Positions 9,887-17,970 of a DNA stretch of 64,000 nucleotides are shown here, piece by piece; positions within the stretch are counted from its first letter, which is position 1, and each line of letters starts with the position of its first letter. The stretch covers positions 1 through 64,000 of the forward strand of contig JAUNDT010000009.1 of NCBI GenBank assembly GCA_030525945.1, given 5' to 3'. A program made the position numbers and the translations under genes. Source of the DNA: Coriobacteriaceae bacterium (GTDB taxonomy: Bacteria > Actinomycetota > Coriobacteriia > Coriobacteriales > Coriobacteriaceae). A model generated the notes under the pieces. That model was not told the DNA's origin. It saw only the letters and a list, made by a program, of their open reading frames with translations, and did no database searches.

Positions 9887-10035
9887 GAGGCGGCCCCGGG
9901 GCCGGCGCCAGGCCCGTGCGCGAAGGCGGCCCCAGGGTCGGCACTGCAGTCTGCTGCGCGAAGGCGGCCCCAAGGCCGGCGCGGCGGGCTGCCGCGCGAG
10001 GGCGGCCCCAGAGTTGGCGCGACAGGTTGTCGTGC
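9887..10035. repeat. 38-bp GC-rich tandem repeat, four copies
   Basis: The core ggcggcccc recurs, with units beginning near 9887, 9922, 9960 and 9998. The last three are spaced exactly 38 bp. The array begins immediately after the tex stop codon and continues into a different, palindromic repeat array. Confidence 0.8.
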
Positions 10036-10102
10036 TCTTCATCTTCAAGCTGGACGAACGCCGCTCCTGCAAACCGGCCGATCGTGCTGCACTACGGCAC
10101 AC

Positions 10103-10272
10103 CAGCACGTTCGGCCACTTTTCGCCCTTGTTTTTACGAGAAAAGTGGCATTTCGTGCTGATGTACCGCAGAGCAGCACGCGTGGCCACTTTTCGCCTTC
10201 GTTTCTACGGGGAAAGTGGCATTTCGTGCTGGCAAGCCGCAGGGCAGCGTCCGTGGCCACTTTGCGCCGCTC
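10103..10272. repeat. 71-bp tandem array of long palindromes
   Basis: Each unit carries an interrupted palindrome. CAGCACG and GCCACTTTTC on the left pair with GAAAAGTGGC and CGTGCTG on the right. Full copies are at 10103-10160 and 10174-10231, and a partial one starts at 10245, so the period is 71 bp. No coding function is seen. The rest of the gap to the DAHP synthase gene is C-rich, with GCCCCAACG-like short repeats at about 10310-10390. Confidence 0.85.
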
Positions 10273-10505
10273 AAACACCGGTGCCCCGGCGTTGCCAGCG
10301 AAGCGCCGCCCCCCAACGTTACCGCCCAAACGCCAACCCATCGTCGCCGCCCCAACCCCGCCGCCCCAACGTCGCCCGGCCCAAACGCGTCCGGGCGGTA
10401 AAACCTGTGTTTCGGCGACGGTCTCATCCCGGCAGGTGCCCGGCGTCCTCCTACAATGTCTTTACTAAGGTAAAGCCGCTGATTAACCCTGCAAAGGAGC
10501 CGACC

Positions 10506-11537
10506 ATGTCTATGCACTTCAAGCGCCTGCTTCCCATCCCGCGCGAGATTCGCGAGGAAATGCCCCTGCGCTCCGACCTTGCTCAGGCAAAGGTCGCGTT
10601 TGACGCCGAGGTTGCCGCCATCTTCAAGGGGGAGGACCGTCGCCGCGCGCTCATCATCGGCCCGTGCTCGGCCGACCGCGAGGATTCCGTGCTCGAGTAC
10701 ATGACGCGCCTGGCCGCGCTGCAGGAGCGCGTACGCGAGCGCCTGCTCATCATTCCGCGCGTATACACCAACAAGCCCCGCACCAAGGGCACCGGCTACA
10801 AGGGCCTGCTCCACAACCCCGACCCCGAGGCGCCCGACGACCTGCTCGAAGGCGTCAAGGCGATTCGCCGCATGCACCTGCGCGTGATCGAGGAGACGGG
10901 CTTTTTCACGGCCGACGAAATGCTCTACCCGAGCAATTACCAGTACCTCATCGACCTGCTCGCCTACGTTGCGGTGGGCGCGCGCTCGGTCGAGAACCAG
11001 GAGCACCGCCTGGTGGGTTCGGGCATTTCCGTGCCGGTGGGCATGAAGAACCCTACCGCCGGCTCCACGAGCGTCATGCTCAATTCTATTTACGCGGCGC
11101 AGGCGTCACAGAGCTTCATCTACCGCAATTGGGAAGTGGAAACGCACGGCAACCCGCTTGCCCATGCGGTGCTGCGCGGCTACATCGGCCTGGATGGCCG
11201 CACGTACCCCAACTACCATTACGAGCATCTCGAGCGTCTCGCCGAGCGCTACACGACGGAGGCGGGCTACGAGCATCCCGCCGTGGTGGTTGATTGCAAC
11301 CACGATAACTCCGGCAAGCGCCCCTTTGAGCAGCTGCGCATTGCCAAGGAGGTGCTCGACTCCTGCCGCCGCAACGAGGCGATCGATGGCTTGGTGCGCG
11401 GCTTTATGGTCGAAAGCTACCTGGAGGACGGCAACCAGCCCGTCGACGGCGGTGTGTATGGCAAGTCCATTACCGACCCCTGCATTGGTTGGGAAAAGAC
11501 CGAGCGCTTTATCCTGGAGATCGCCGAGCGCGCGTAG
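10506..11537 (+). CDS. aroF: 3-deoxy-7-phosphoheptulonate synthase, class I
   Basis: A 343-residue cytosolic enzyme condensing phosphoenolpyruvate and erythrose-4-phosphate, the entry to aromatic amino acid synthesis. It belongs to the AroF/G/H-type class I family: I-I-G-P-C-S-A near residue 55, T-K-G-T-G-Y-K-G-L, N-P-T-A-G-S-T-S, and the metal-site segment V-V-V-D-C-N-H-D-N-S. The start is ATG 10506 with AAAGGAG just upstream; the longer open frame before it lies in repeat DNA. TACAAT at 10452-10457 may be the -10. Which aromatic amino acid feeds back on it cannot be read from sequence alone. Confidence 0.94.
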   Translation: MSMHFKRLLPIPREIREEMPLRSDLAQAKVAFDAEVAAIFKGEDRRRALIIGPCSADREDSVLEYMTRLAALQERVRERLLIIPRVYTNKPRTKGTGYKGLLHNPDPEAPDDLLEGVKAIRRMHLRVIEETGFFTADEMLYPSNYQYLIDLLAYVAVGARSVENQEHRLVGSGISVPVGMKNPTAGSTSVMLNSIYAAQASQSFIYRNWEVETHGNPLAHAVLRGYIGLDGRTYPNYHYEHLERLAERYTTEAGYEHPAVVVDCNHDNSGKRPFEQLRIAKEVLDSCRRNEAIDGLVRGFMVESYLEDGNQPVDGGVYGKSITDPCIGWEKTERFILEIAERA

Positions 11538-11653
11538 GGTTGCGTTCCGCGGCGCCCGCGTGGGGCGGTCGGTGAGGTCCTGCTTCCAAGGGCAGGCGGC
11601 GGTCCCTGTTACAATGGCGCCAGAGTATTTCGGCATGATTGCGAGGGGTATAC

Positions 11654-12658
11654 ATGGGCGAGTGGAAGATGCCGGATGAGCGCCGGGGTGGCATGCATCC
11701 CGCGCCGGGCAAGGAGGTTGCCCCCGTGGGTGGTTCTTGGGACACCGCGCTCGCGGACGCTCCAACCGAGGGTCCCGGCGCATCGTTCGGCCCGAGCACG
11801 CGGGTGCGCGCAATCGCCACGGCGGCGATCGCCGCGCTTATCGCCCTGCTCATCTTGGGTCTTGCCCCGCATTTCTCCTCGCCCGAGGCACACGCTGAGG
11901 TCATCGCCACCATCGACGAGAAAATCGACAACGTGCTCACGCTCACCGCGGGGTCGGCGGGTGCTTCGGCGCTCATTTCGGCCATCCCGGGCGACGCGGG
12001 CTCGCCCATCGCCGACAAGCTCATGGACCTCAGCACCGGCTTTTTGATTGTGCTTGCCGCGCTCTTCCTGGAAAAATACCTGATCACCATTTTGAGCGGT
12101 GTGGCTTTGGGCATTGTGCTGCCGCTGGCGCTGCTGTGCGTGATTGCCTTCGTGTGGGCGTACGGCAGGGCGCGCTGGTCCGCCGCCCCGCTGCAGGTGG
12201 GGGCCAAGCTCGCCGCAATCGCCGCGGTGCTTCTGCTGGCGATCCCCACGAGCTCGTGGGTGACCAACCAGATCGACGCCGTGTACGACACCTCGCTGCA
12301 GCAGTCGATCGAATCGGCCGAGAGCCTTGCCGAGGGCGCCGCGGAGGCCGAGCAGGAGGGGGAGAAGAGCGCGGGCGGCATCCTGGGCTTTTTCCAAGAC
12401 GCGGTTGAGACGGTTACCGGCGGAATTTCTAGCGCGGTCGAGGGCGCGCAGGAGTCGCTAAATCAGTTCATCGAGTCCCTGGCCGTCATGCTAGTGACCT
12501 CGTGCCTCATCCCGATCCTGGTCCTGTTCTTTTACTTCTGGATGGCCAAGATCCTCCTCGGCATTCAAATCGACATGCCGGCCGCGGCCTCAGCGCTCAA
12601 TCCGCGCCGCGTGCGCCGGCGCGTTTCGTCGGCCGTTAAGGGCGGCGATCGCGCATGA
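11654..12658 (+). CDS. Multi-pass membrane protein of unknown function
   Basis: A 334-residue protein that I do not recognise. It has a polar N-terminal 50 residues and likely membrane helices at about 53-71, 128-145, 147-170, 183-200 and 275-302. Between the last two is an Ala/Glu-rich soluble segment (residues 205-270) that may be helical or coiled. The C-terminus is basic (R-R-V-R-R-R). ATG 11654 is preceded by GAGGGG. Its stop overlaps the rsmJ start by four bases (ATGA), so the two are translationally coupled. That says nothing firm about function. Confidence 0.75.
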   Translation: MGEWKMPDERRGGMHPAPGKEVAPVGGSWDTALADAPTEGPGASFGPSTRVRAIATAAIAALIALLILGLAPHFSSPEAHAEVIATIDEKIDNVLTLTAGSAGASALISAIPGDAGSPIADKLMDLSTGFLIVLAALFLEKYLITILSGVALGIVLPLALLCVIAFVWAYGRARWSAAPLQVGAKLAAIAAVLLLAIPTSSWVTNQIDAVYDTSLQQSIESAESLAEGAAEAEQEGEKSAGGILGFFQDAVETVTGGISSAVEGAQESLNQFIESLAVMLVTSCLIPILVLFFYFWMAKILLGIQIDMPAAASALNPRRVRRRVSSAVKGGDRA

Positions 12659-13458
12659 CGGATCAGGGGTCGCCCGTCATCGTTGTTTACGAGGGCGCTG
12701 TTTGCGAGGAGCGCGCGACGGCGTTGGCTCAGCGTCTGCATGCGCCGCTTGCACCCGCGCCCAGCGAGCTTCAGGTCGATGCGGATTGCGCGCCTGGGCA
12801 GTTGCACCTCAAAGTGTCGCCTACCGGGCTTTGCCTTGCTCGCGACGGCATGGAACTTGTTCCTGATTTCGCCGATATGATGCACCGCATCAAGCCCGGG
12901 GCGCTCCAGCGGGAGCTGCTGGTAAAGGCCGCGCGCGTTAAGGGCATGGAGCGTCCCCGCGTGGTCGACGCGACGGCAGGGCTTGGCGAGGACAGCTTTT
13001 TGCTCGCCGCCGCCGGATGTGACGTGACCCTTTGCGAGAGCGACCCGGTGATTGCGGCTCTGCTCGAGGACGCGCTGGAGCGGGCGGCCCACGACGCGGA
13101 CCTCGCGCCGATTGCGGCGCGCATGCATTTGGTTGCGGGCAACAGCTGCGATATCTTGGCAGAGCTCGCCCAGGATCCCGACAGCGCCCCCGACGTGGTG
13201 TATTTGGACCCCATGTTTCCCGGGCGCACGAAAAGCGCGGCGGTTAAAAAGAAATTCCAGCTCATTCACGGTCTCGAGCGCCCGTGCGAGCCGGATGCCG
13301 AGCTCGCCCTCATGCGCGCGGCTATGGCGGCGCGCCCTCGAAAGATCGTTGTGAAGCGGCCGGTTAAGGGCCCACATCTTGCTGGCGTCAAACCGAGCCA
13401 CACGCTTGCTGGTAAAGCGGTCCGATACGATTGCATCGTGCCTCCCCGTCTTGCATAG
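12655..13458 (+). CDS. rsmJ: 16S rRNA (guanine-1516-N2)-methyltransferase
   Basis: A 267-residue class I SAM-dependent methyltransferase of the RsmJ family, which modifies G1516 of 16S rRNA in E. coli. The SAM-binding motif is D-A-T-A-G-L-G-E-D-S-F, followed by an acidic loop C-E-S-D. The catalytic-type motif is Y-L-D-P-M-F-P, with K-S-A-A-V-K-K-K following as in RsmJ. RsmJ is best known from Proteobacteria, so its substrate here is by homology only. It is coupled to the upstream membrane protein gene by a 4-bp overlap. Confidence 0.85.
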   Translation: MTDQGSPVIVVYEGAVCEERATALAQRLHAPLAPAPSELQVDADCAPGQLHLKVSPTGLCLARDGMELVPDFADMMHRIKPGALQRELLVKAARVKGMERPRVVDATAGLGEDSFLLAAAGCDVTLCESDPVIAALLEDALERAAHDADLAPIAARMHLVAGNSCDILAELAQDPDSAPDVVYLDPMFPGRTKSAAVKKKFQLIHGLERPCEPDAELALMRAAMAARPRKIVVKRPVKGPHLAGVKPSHTLAGKAVRYDCIVPPRLA

Positions 13459-13526
13459 CGGCGTTGCGATCCGTTCGTGCACCTCGATTTTGCTCGTAAG
13501 TTGCAGCCAAAAAGGAACTTGCCCTC

Positions 13527-13795
13527 CATTGGGGGTGGTTTAGGGCACCCCAAAAGAAACCGCTACTACATTGGGGGAGGTTTTGAAGCCATGCGGGTCC
13601 CGGCACCGTGTTCCCGTCGGCAAAACCGCAGGAAAGGAAATCGCGCAATTGGTTGTGCGAGCTGATTTCGATCTGAACCGCCCCCAATATAGGGGAGGTT
13701 TTTTCTGAGGTGCCCTAAACCAGCCCCAATGCGGGATAGGTTTGCTCTGGAATGCCCCAAACCACCCCCAATGCGGGGGAGGTTCTGAGGTGATG
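13527..13795. repeat. Cluster of about 42-bp repeats in both orientations
   Basis: The motif TGCCCTAAACCAGCCCCAAT (13711-13730) recurs with minor changes at 13753 and in reverse complement at 13528-13547. A linked motif, caatgcgggggaggtt-like, appears at about 13687, 13728 and 13770 and, altered, at 13567. The direct spacing is 41-42 bp. It occupies much of the 580-bp gap between rsmJ and the RGG-tail gene. Confidence 0.8.
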
Positions 13796-14038
13796 GGCCT
13801 CGATGCCCTGTGTGGACGGGCGTGCGGATGCTGTGTGTCACAAAACGCGCACCTATGCGCTGGGTCCGTGCGTTTACACTGGTTCACGGCGGTATTCGAG
13901 GCTCAGATGGAGCGTGCCGCATGAGGCGCCGGAAGGCGCGGAGATGATGCCCAGGATCGAATGTAGCAGTGAGTGAAGGGCGTCGGGGCAATGGGCCCCA
14001 GTTGCTATCGCGCCCAGGCAGGCGCAGAAGGAGGACGC

Positions 14039-15025
14039 ATGTCCGAGAACATCGAGAACAACAACGAGATTATGGACGAGGTCGTGGAGACCGTCGAGAC
14101 CCCCGAGGTCGAGGCTGTCGAGGAGGCCGTTGTAGTTGAGGCTGCCGACGAGGCTTCTGCTGAGGACGGCGCTGAGGAGCAGGGCGAGGAGCTGACCCTC
14201 GACGACATCCTGTTCGATAAGGTGCAGAAGGCCGCTCGCCTGCTGCGCAACCGTAAGTTCGCCATGGGCCGCGAGGCCGAGGAGGACGCTGCTCGCGCCA
14301 ACGAGCTGATGCGCGCCCTCAAGCTGCTGGAGCTCAAGCCGCAGATGGAGCAGAAGGAGATGTCCGACCTGCTCGGCATGCGCCTTCGCGAGCTCGACGG
14401 CATCCTGCGCGAGGCCGAGGAGGCCGGCGTTGTGACGCGCGTTATGCCCGAGGAGGAGGATATGCGCGCGGTGCTCGTTTCCGTGAACGAGAACGCCGAG
14501 GAGCTCGCCGCCAACATGGGCAGCAAGCGCAAGAAGCTCATCGCTCAGCTCTCCAAGCTGGACGCTGAGGACATCGTTGCCCTTATGGACAAGATCATCG
14601 ACCCGCTCACCGAGATGGGCCTGGATAACGATTCCCGTGACGACCGCGGCGGTCGCGGTGGCGACCGTGGCCCGCGCCGCGACGATCGTGGCGGCCGTGG
14701 CGGCTTCGGTGGCCGCGGTGGCGACCGTGGTCCTCGTCGCGATGACCGCGGAGGCCGTGGCGGCTTTGGCGGTCGCGACGACCGTGGTCCGCGCCGTGAC
14801 TTCGGCGGCCGCGACGATCGCGGCGGCCGTGGTGGCTTTGGCGGCCGCGATGACCGTCGTGGCGGCTTCAGCGACCGTGGCCCGCGTCGCGACTTCGGTG
14901 GCCGTGACGACCGCGGTGGCCGCGGCGGCTACGGCGACCGCGGCGGCCGTGGCGGCTTCGGTGGCCGTGACGATCGTGGTGGTCGCGGCGGTTACGGCGA
15001 CCGTCGTGGCGGCGGCCGTTACTAA
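14039..15025 (+). CDS. Winged-helix protein with long C-terminal RGG-repeat tail
   Basis: A 328-residue protein in three parts. Residues 1-45 are acidic (Glu-rich). About 55-190 is a helical region with a MarR-like winged-helix look (M-E-Q-K-E-M-S-D-L-L-G-M-R-L-R-E-L-D-G). About 201-328 is an Arg/Gly/Asp tail with roughly 17 RGG triplets in a repeating D-D-R-G-G-R-G-G-F pattern. RGG tails bind RNA and drive condensation in eukaryotic proteins and in some bacterial RNA-binding proteins. A role in nucleic-acid binding is inference. ATG 14039 follows AGAAGGAGG. It is probably abundant, given the strong ribosome-binding site and codon bias. A terminator follows. Confidence 0.85.
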   Translation: MSENIENNNEIMDEVVETVETPEVEAVEEAVVVEAADEASAEDGAEEQGEELTLDDILFDKVQKAARLLRNRKFAMGREAEEDAARANELMRALKLLELKPQMEQKEMSDLLGMRLRELDGILREAEEAGVVTRVMPEEEDMRAVLVSVNENAEELAANMGSKRKKLIAQLSKLDAEDIVALMDKIIDPLTEMGLDNDSRDDRGGRGGDRGPRRDDRGGRGGFGGRGGDRGPRRDDRGGRGGFGGRDDRGPRRDFGGRDDRGGRGGFGGRDDRRGGFSDRGPRRDFGGRDDRGGRGGYGDRGGRGGFGGRDDRGGRGGYGDRRGGGRY

Positions 15026-15056
15026 GCCCATACGCCTGCGCATAACGCGTGCATGC

Positions 15057-15085
15057 AGCCCCTGGTTTTTGCCAGGGGCTTTTTC
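15057..15085 (+). terminator. Rho-independent terminator after the RGG-tail gene
   Basis: AGCCCCTGG (15057-15065) pairs perfectly with CCAGGGGCT (15072-15080), followed by a T run. Confidence 0.93.
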
Positions 15086-15091
15086 TGTAAA

Positions 15092-15158
15092 TTGAACTCG
15101 ATTCACGGCTCAGGGTGCTACACTTGCAGAAATTGAACTCTGTACGTTCAAATTGAAC
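15092..15158 (+). promoter_or_regulatory. Repeated TTGAAC half-sites before the XRE-aminotransferase
   Basis: TTGAAC occurs at 15092, 15133 and 15153, and inverted (GTTCAA) at 15146. The pair 15133/15146 forms an inverted repeat. The cluster sits between a terminator and the start codon of a gene that itself encodes an XRE-type DNA-binding domain, so autoregulation is a natural inference. A TACACT at 15119-15124 could be a -10 box. Confidence 0.6.
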
Positions 15159-15172
15159 TAGTGGAGGTGAGC

Positions 15173-16639
15173 ATGGAGCAACAATCATTCGCCGAACGCC
15201 TTAAAGCGGCTATGGCGGCACAGGGGCTCAAGCAGGCAGATCTTATTCAAAGGGCCGCTATGCAGGGCAAAAAGCTCGGTAAGAGCCAAGTAAGCCAGTA
15301 TGTGAGTGGAAAGACTGTTCCTCGCGCACCGGTTATCGAGCTCCTCTCCCAGATTCTCGAAATTGAGCTTTCTGACGATTCAAATACTACCGTGCAACCC
15401 GAAAGGACGACCGCCATGGCCATGCGTGAGTTCAAGAAATCTTCCAAGCTCGATAACGTCTTGTACGATGTGCGTGGACCCGTACTCGATGAGGCCGACC
15501 GCATGGAGGCTCAGGGTGAGCACATCCTCAAATTGAACATCGGCAACCCGGCGCCGTTCGGCTTCCGCACGCCCGACGAGGTCATCGCCGACATGCGCCA
15601 GCAGCTCACCGATTGCGAGGGGTATTCCAACTCCAAGGGACTGTTCGCCGCGCGCAAGGCGATCATGCAGTACGCCCAGATCAAGGGCCTGCCCAACGTG
15701 GATATGGACACCATCTACACGGGTAACGGCGTATCGGAGCTCATTCAGCTTTCGTTGCAGGCCCTGCTCGACACGGGCGACGAGATCCTCATCCCCATGC
15801 CCGACTATCCGCTGTGGACCGCCTGTGCCACGCTTGCCGGCGGCACGTCCGTGCACTACCGTTGCGACGAGCAGGCCGAGTGGAATCCCGACCTCGCCGA
15901 TATGGAGGCCAAGATCACCCCGCGCACCAAGGCCATCGTTATCATCAACCCCAACAACCCCACGGGTGCGGTGTACGACCGCGCGGTGCTCGAGGGTATC
16001 GTTGAGATCGCACGCAAGCATCAGCTCATGATCTTTTCCGACGAGATCTACGATCGCCTGTGCATGGACGGCGTCGAGCACATCTCCATCGCGAGCCTTG
16101 CGCCCGACTTGCCGTGTGTCACGTTCTCGGGCCTGTCCAAGAGCCATATGATCGCGGGATTCCGCATCGGTTGGATGGTGCTATCGGGTAATAAGCGCTG
16201 TATGCGCGACTTCATTTACGGCCTCAACATGCTCTCCAACATGCGCTTGTGCTCCAATGTCCCTGCGCAGTCCATCGTGCAGACGGCCATGTGGGGCCAT
16301 CAGTCGGTCAAGGGGTACGTGCAGCCGGGCGGCCGCATCTTTGAGCAGCGCAATTACGTGTACGAGGCCCTCAACGCCATCGACGGCATCACGGCGGTCA
16401 AGCCCAAGGCGGCGTTCTACATCTTCCCCAAAATTGACGTTAAGAAGTTCAATATCACCGATGACGAGCAGTTCGCGCTCGACCTGCTGCACGAAAAGAA
16501 AGTGCTCATCACGCGCGGTCAGGGCTTCAATTGGGATAAGCCCGACCACTTCCGCGTGGTGTATCTGCCGCAGATGACAGTGCTTAAGGAGTGCATGGGA
16601 GATCTGGCTGACTTTTTGGCCACGTATCGCCAGGCGTAA
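15173..16639 (+). CDS. alaA: AlaA-like alanine aminotransferase fused to an N-terminal XRE HTH domain
   Basis: A 488-residue fusion. Residues 1 to about 65 form an XRE-type helix-turn-helix (F-A-E-R-L-K-A-A-M-A, then L-G-K-S-Q-V-S-Q-Y-V-S-G-K). After a short linker, about 85-488 aligns end to end with E. coli AlaA, a PLP-dependent glutamate-pyruvate aminotransferase. Markers are S-S-K-L-D-N-V, L-K-L-N-I-G-N-P-A-P-F-G-F, I-N-P-N-N-P-T-G-A-V-Y and the PLP lysine K323 in G-L-S-K. ATG 15173 is close behind GGAGGTG. The fusion suggests an enzyme that also binds its own promoter or that senses nitrogen/alanine state; this is inference. Confidence 0.9.
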   Translation: MEQQSFAERLKAAMAAQGLKQADLIQRAAMQGKKLGKSQVSQYVSGKTVPRAPVIELLSQILEIELSDDSNTTVQPERTTAMAMREFKKSSKLDNVLYDVRGPVLDEADRMEAQGEHILKLNIGNPAPFGFRTPDEVIADMRQQLTDCEGYSNSKGLFAARKAIMQYAQIKGLPNVDMDTIYTGNGVSELIQLSLQALLDTGDEILIPMPDYPLWTACATLAGGTSVHYRCDEQAEWNPDLADMEAKITPRTKAIVIINPNNPTGAVYDRAVLEGIVEIARKHQLMIFSDEIYDRLCMDGVEHISIASLAPDLPCVTFSGLSKSHMIAGFRIGWMVLSGNKRCMRDFIYGLNMLSNMRLCSNVPAQSIVQTAMWGHQSVKGYVQPGGRIFEQRNYVYEALNAIDGITAVKPKAAFYIFPKIDVKKFNITDDEQFALDLLHEKKVLITRGQGFNWDKPDHFRVVYLPQMTVLKECMGDLADFLATYRQA

Positions 16640-16644
16640 ATGCT

Positions 16645-16845
16645 TGAGTGCGGGAAAAACATCGCCCCGATGCAGAAATACGCCTTAGTTTGGCCCATGA
16701 TTCGCGTTGAGCCGTTTTGGGCATCCTGATCGGTGTTCTGAACTGGGGTTTTGTCTCGGCGTTGCAGGGCAATCGGGCTTACGCGTAATTCTTAGGTAGA
16801 ATAAGGCGTTTTTCTGCATCGGACGCGCTTAATTTCCGCAATGAG
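16645..16845. repeat. Long imperfect palindromic element (copy A)
   Basis: The left arm, about 16645-16686, contains GATGCAGAAATACGCCTTA. It is the near-reverse complement of the right arm, about 16801-16845, which contains TAAGGCGTTTTTCTGCATC. About 115 bp lie between the arms. A second copy of the same family lies at 53157-53362. It lies between the aminotransferase gene and the rubrerythrin terminator. Confidence 0.75.
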
Positions 16846-16855
16846 CCCGCTTATG

Positions 16856-16895
16856 AAAAATGGGCGCCTCGGATACCTCCGAGGCGCCCATTTTT
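16856..16895 (-). terminator. Bidirectional-looking terminator after rubrerythrin
   Basis: TGGGCGCCTCGGA (16861-16873) pairs with TCCGAGGCGCCCA (16878-16890). A run of five A on one side and five T on the other make it usable from either strand. It lies just downstream of the rubrerythrin stop. Confidence 0.92.
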
Positions 16896-16919
16896 GATGG
16901 GTGCGTATAAGTGCGGGAA

Positions 16920-17480
16920 TTAGCCGAAGTAGCGCTCGAGCAGGCCGGCGAAAGCCTTGCCGTGACGGGCCTCGTCGCGAGCCATCTCGTGCACGGTGTC
17001 GTGGATGGCGTCCAGGCCAGCGGCCTTGGCGCGCTTGGCGAGGTCGAACTTGCCGGCGGTGGCGCCGTTCTCGGCCTCAACGCGCATCTCGAGGTTCTTC
17101 TTGGTGGAGGTGGTCACGACCTCGCCCAGGAGCTCGGCGAACTTGGAAGCGTGCTCGGCCTCCTCGAAGGCGGCCTTCTCCCAGTAGAGACCGATCTCGG
17201 GGTAGCCCTCGCGGTGGGCAACGCGGGCCATGGCGAGGTACATGCCGACCTCGGAGCACTCGCCCTCAAAGTTGGCGCGCAGGTCCATGATGATGTCCTC
17301 GGAGATGCCCTCCTCGTGAGCAACGCCCACGATGTGCTCGGCGGCCCAGGTCATCTTGCCCTCCTCGACCTTGGTGAAGCGGTCGCCGGAAACGCCGCAC
17401 TGGGGGCACTTGAAATCGGCGGGCAGCTCCTCGCCGTCGAACTCCTCAACGAAACCGCAAACGGGGCAAACGAACTTCAT
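16920..17480 (-). CDS. rbr: Rubrerythrin with N-terminal rubredoxin domain
   Basis: A 186-residue cytosolic non-haem iron protein that reduces hydrogen peroxide in anaerobes. An N-terminal rubredoxin-like Fe site (C-P-V-C-G near residue 4, C-P-Q-C-G near residue 28) precedes the four-helix diiron domain, the order of reverse rubrerythrins. Diiron ligands are visible in [17 protein letters not shown] and R-D-E-A-R-H. ATG 17480 is preceded by GAAGGAGAAC. Its promoter region holds an inverted repeat at 17581-17603, suggesting metal or peroxide control. Confidence 0.95.
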   Translation of the reverse strand: MKFVCPVCGFVEEFDGEELPADFKCPQCGVSGDRFTKVEEGKMTWAAEHIVGVAHEEGISEDIIMDLRANFEGECSEVGMYLAMARVAHREGYPEIGLYWEKAAFEEAEHASKFAELLGEVVTTSTKKNLEMRVEAENGATAGKFDLAKRAKAAGLDAIHDTVHEMARDEARHGKAFAGLLERYFG

Positions 17481-17970
17481 GTTGTTCTCCTTCGAACAGA
17501 CGGTTGCGCAGCGCGGTAAACCGGGCGCGCGTTGGACACCTGCATTATGGCACAGCCGTGGTCGGATATGATGCAGAATAAGAATCATATTAGGAACGAT
17601 TCTCAAATAGTTCACAAATCGATGAAACTTATCAACAATGATCGAGGTGTGCTCTTCCTCAAATCTGTGCCGTTTACGACACTTTTCTACCGTTCACGGA
17701 AAAATATGCGCGTTCGCGTAAAAATGCTAACCCACCTCACTAGTAGGGGCGTATGTTGTATCGCGTTCTGCAACAGGCAAAATGCAGCTTGTAGCATGGA
17801 AGCAGACGAACCTTACACGGGTCGGCATAAAAAATGGTCTGGTACGCAATCCGGAAGCGTCTGACCAAAATCTGCCACTCGTGTTCTCCTTGGCAAATCG
17901 CCCGCCCCCTTGCCCTTCCGGCGTCTCTACCGTTGTAGACAGCACCATCGGTGAGAAAGGAGCGCACGAT
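17481..17970. other. Divergent intergenic region between rbr and the SARP regulator
   Basis: It holds the rbr promoter and operator candidate near 17578-17606. The remainder is less GC-rich than its surroundings and has no convincing gene. A frame open from 17782 runs into the regulator, but the homology-free lead and the good ribosome-binding site at 17956-17962 argue that translation begins at 17971. Confidence 0.5.
17578..17606 (-). promoter_or_regulatory. Probable rbr promoter with overlapping inverted repeat
   Basis: On the minus strand, TTGAGA (complement of 17601-17606) and TCTTAT (complement of 17578-17583) are 17 bp apart. The inverted repeat AGAATC/GATTCT (17581-17603, 11-bp centre) covers the spacer and -10. 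The layout resembles a PerR/Fur-type operator, but the sequence is not a clear match to either consensus. Confidence 0.45.

Noticed and set aside
7142..10189. Minus-strand open frame of 1,015 codons opposite tex
   Set aside because: Antisense to a clear Tex gene with all domains; no ribosome-binding site or homology signal.
9887..10272. CRISPR array
   Set aside because: Units are contiguous tandem repeats without unique spacers, and no cas gene is present.
13527..13795. CRISPR-like array
   Set aside because: Repeats occur in both orientations with near-identical intervening sequence, unlike spacers.
13973..14038. Longer N-terminus for the RGG-tail protein
   Set aside because: The 22 extra residues precede an ATG with an excellent AGAAGGAGG site, and they read as untranslated leader.
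17782..17970. N-terminal extension of the STAND-SARP regulator
   Set aside because: No ribosome-binding site for the earlier start; the segment is lower in GC and without protein character, while 17971 has GAAAGGAG.
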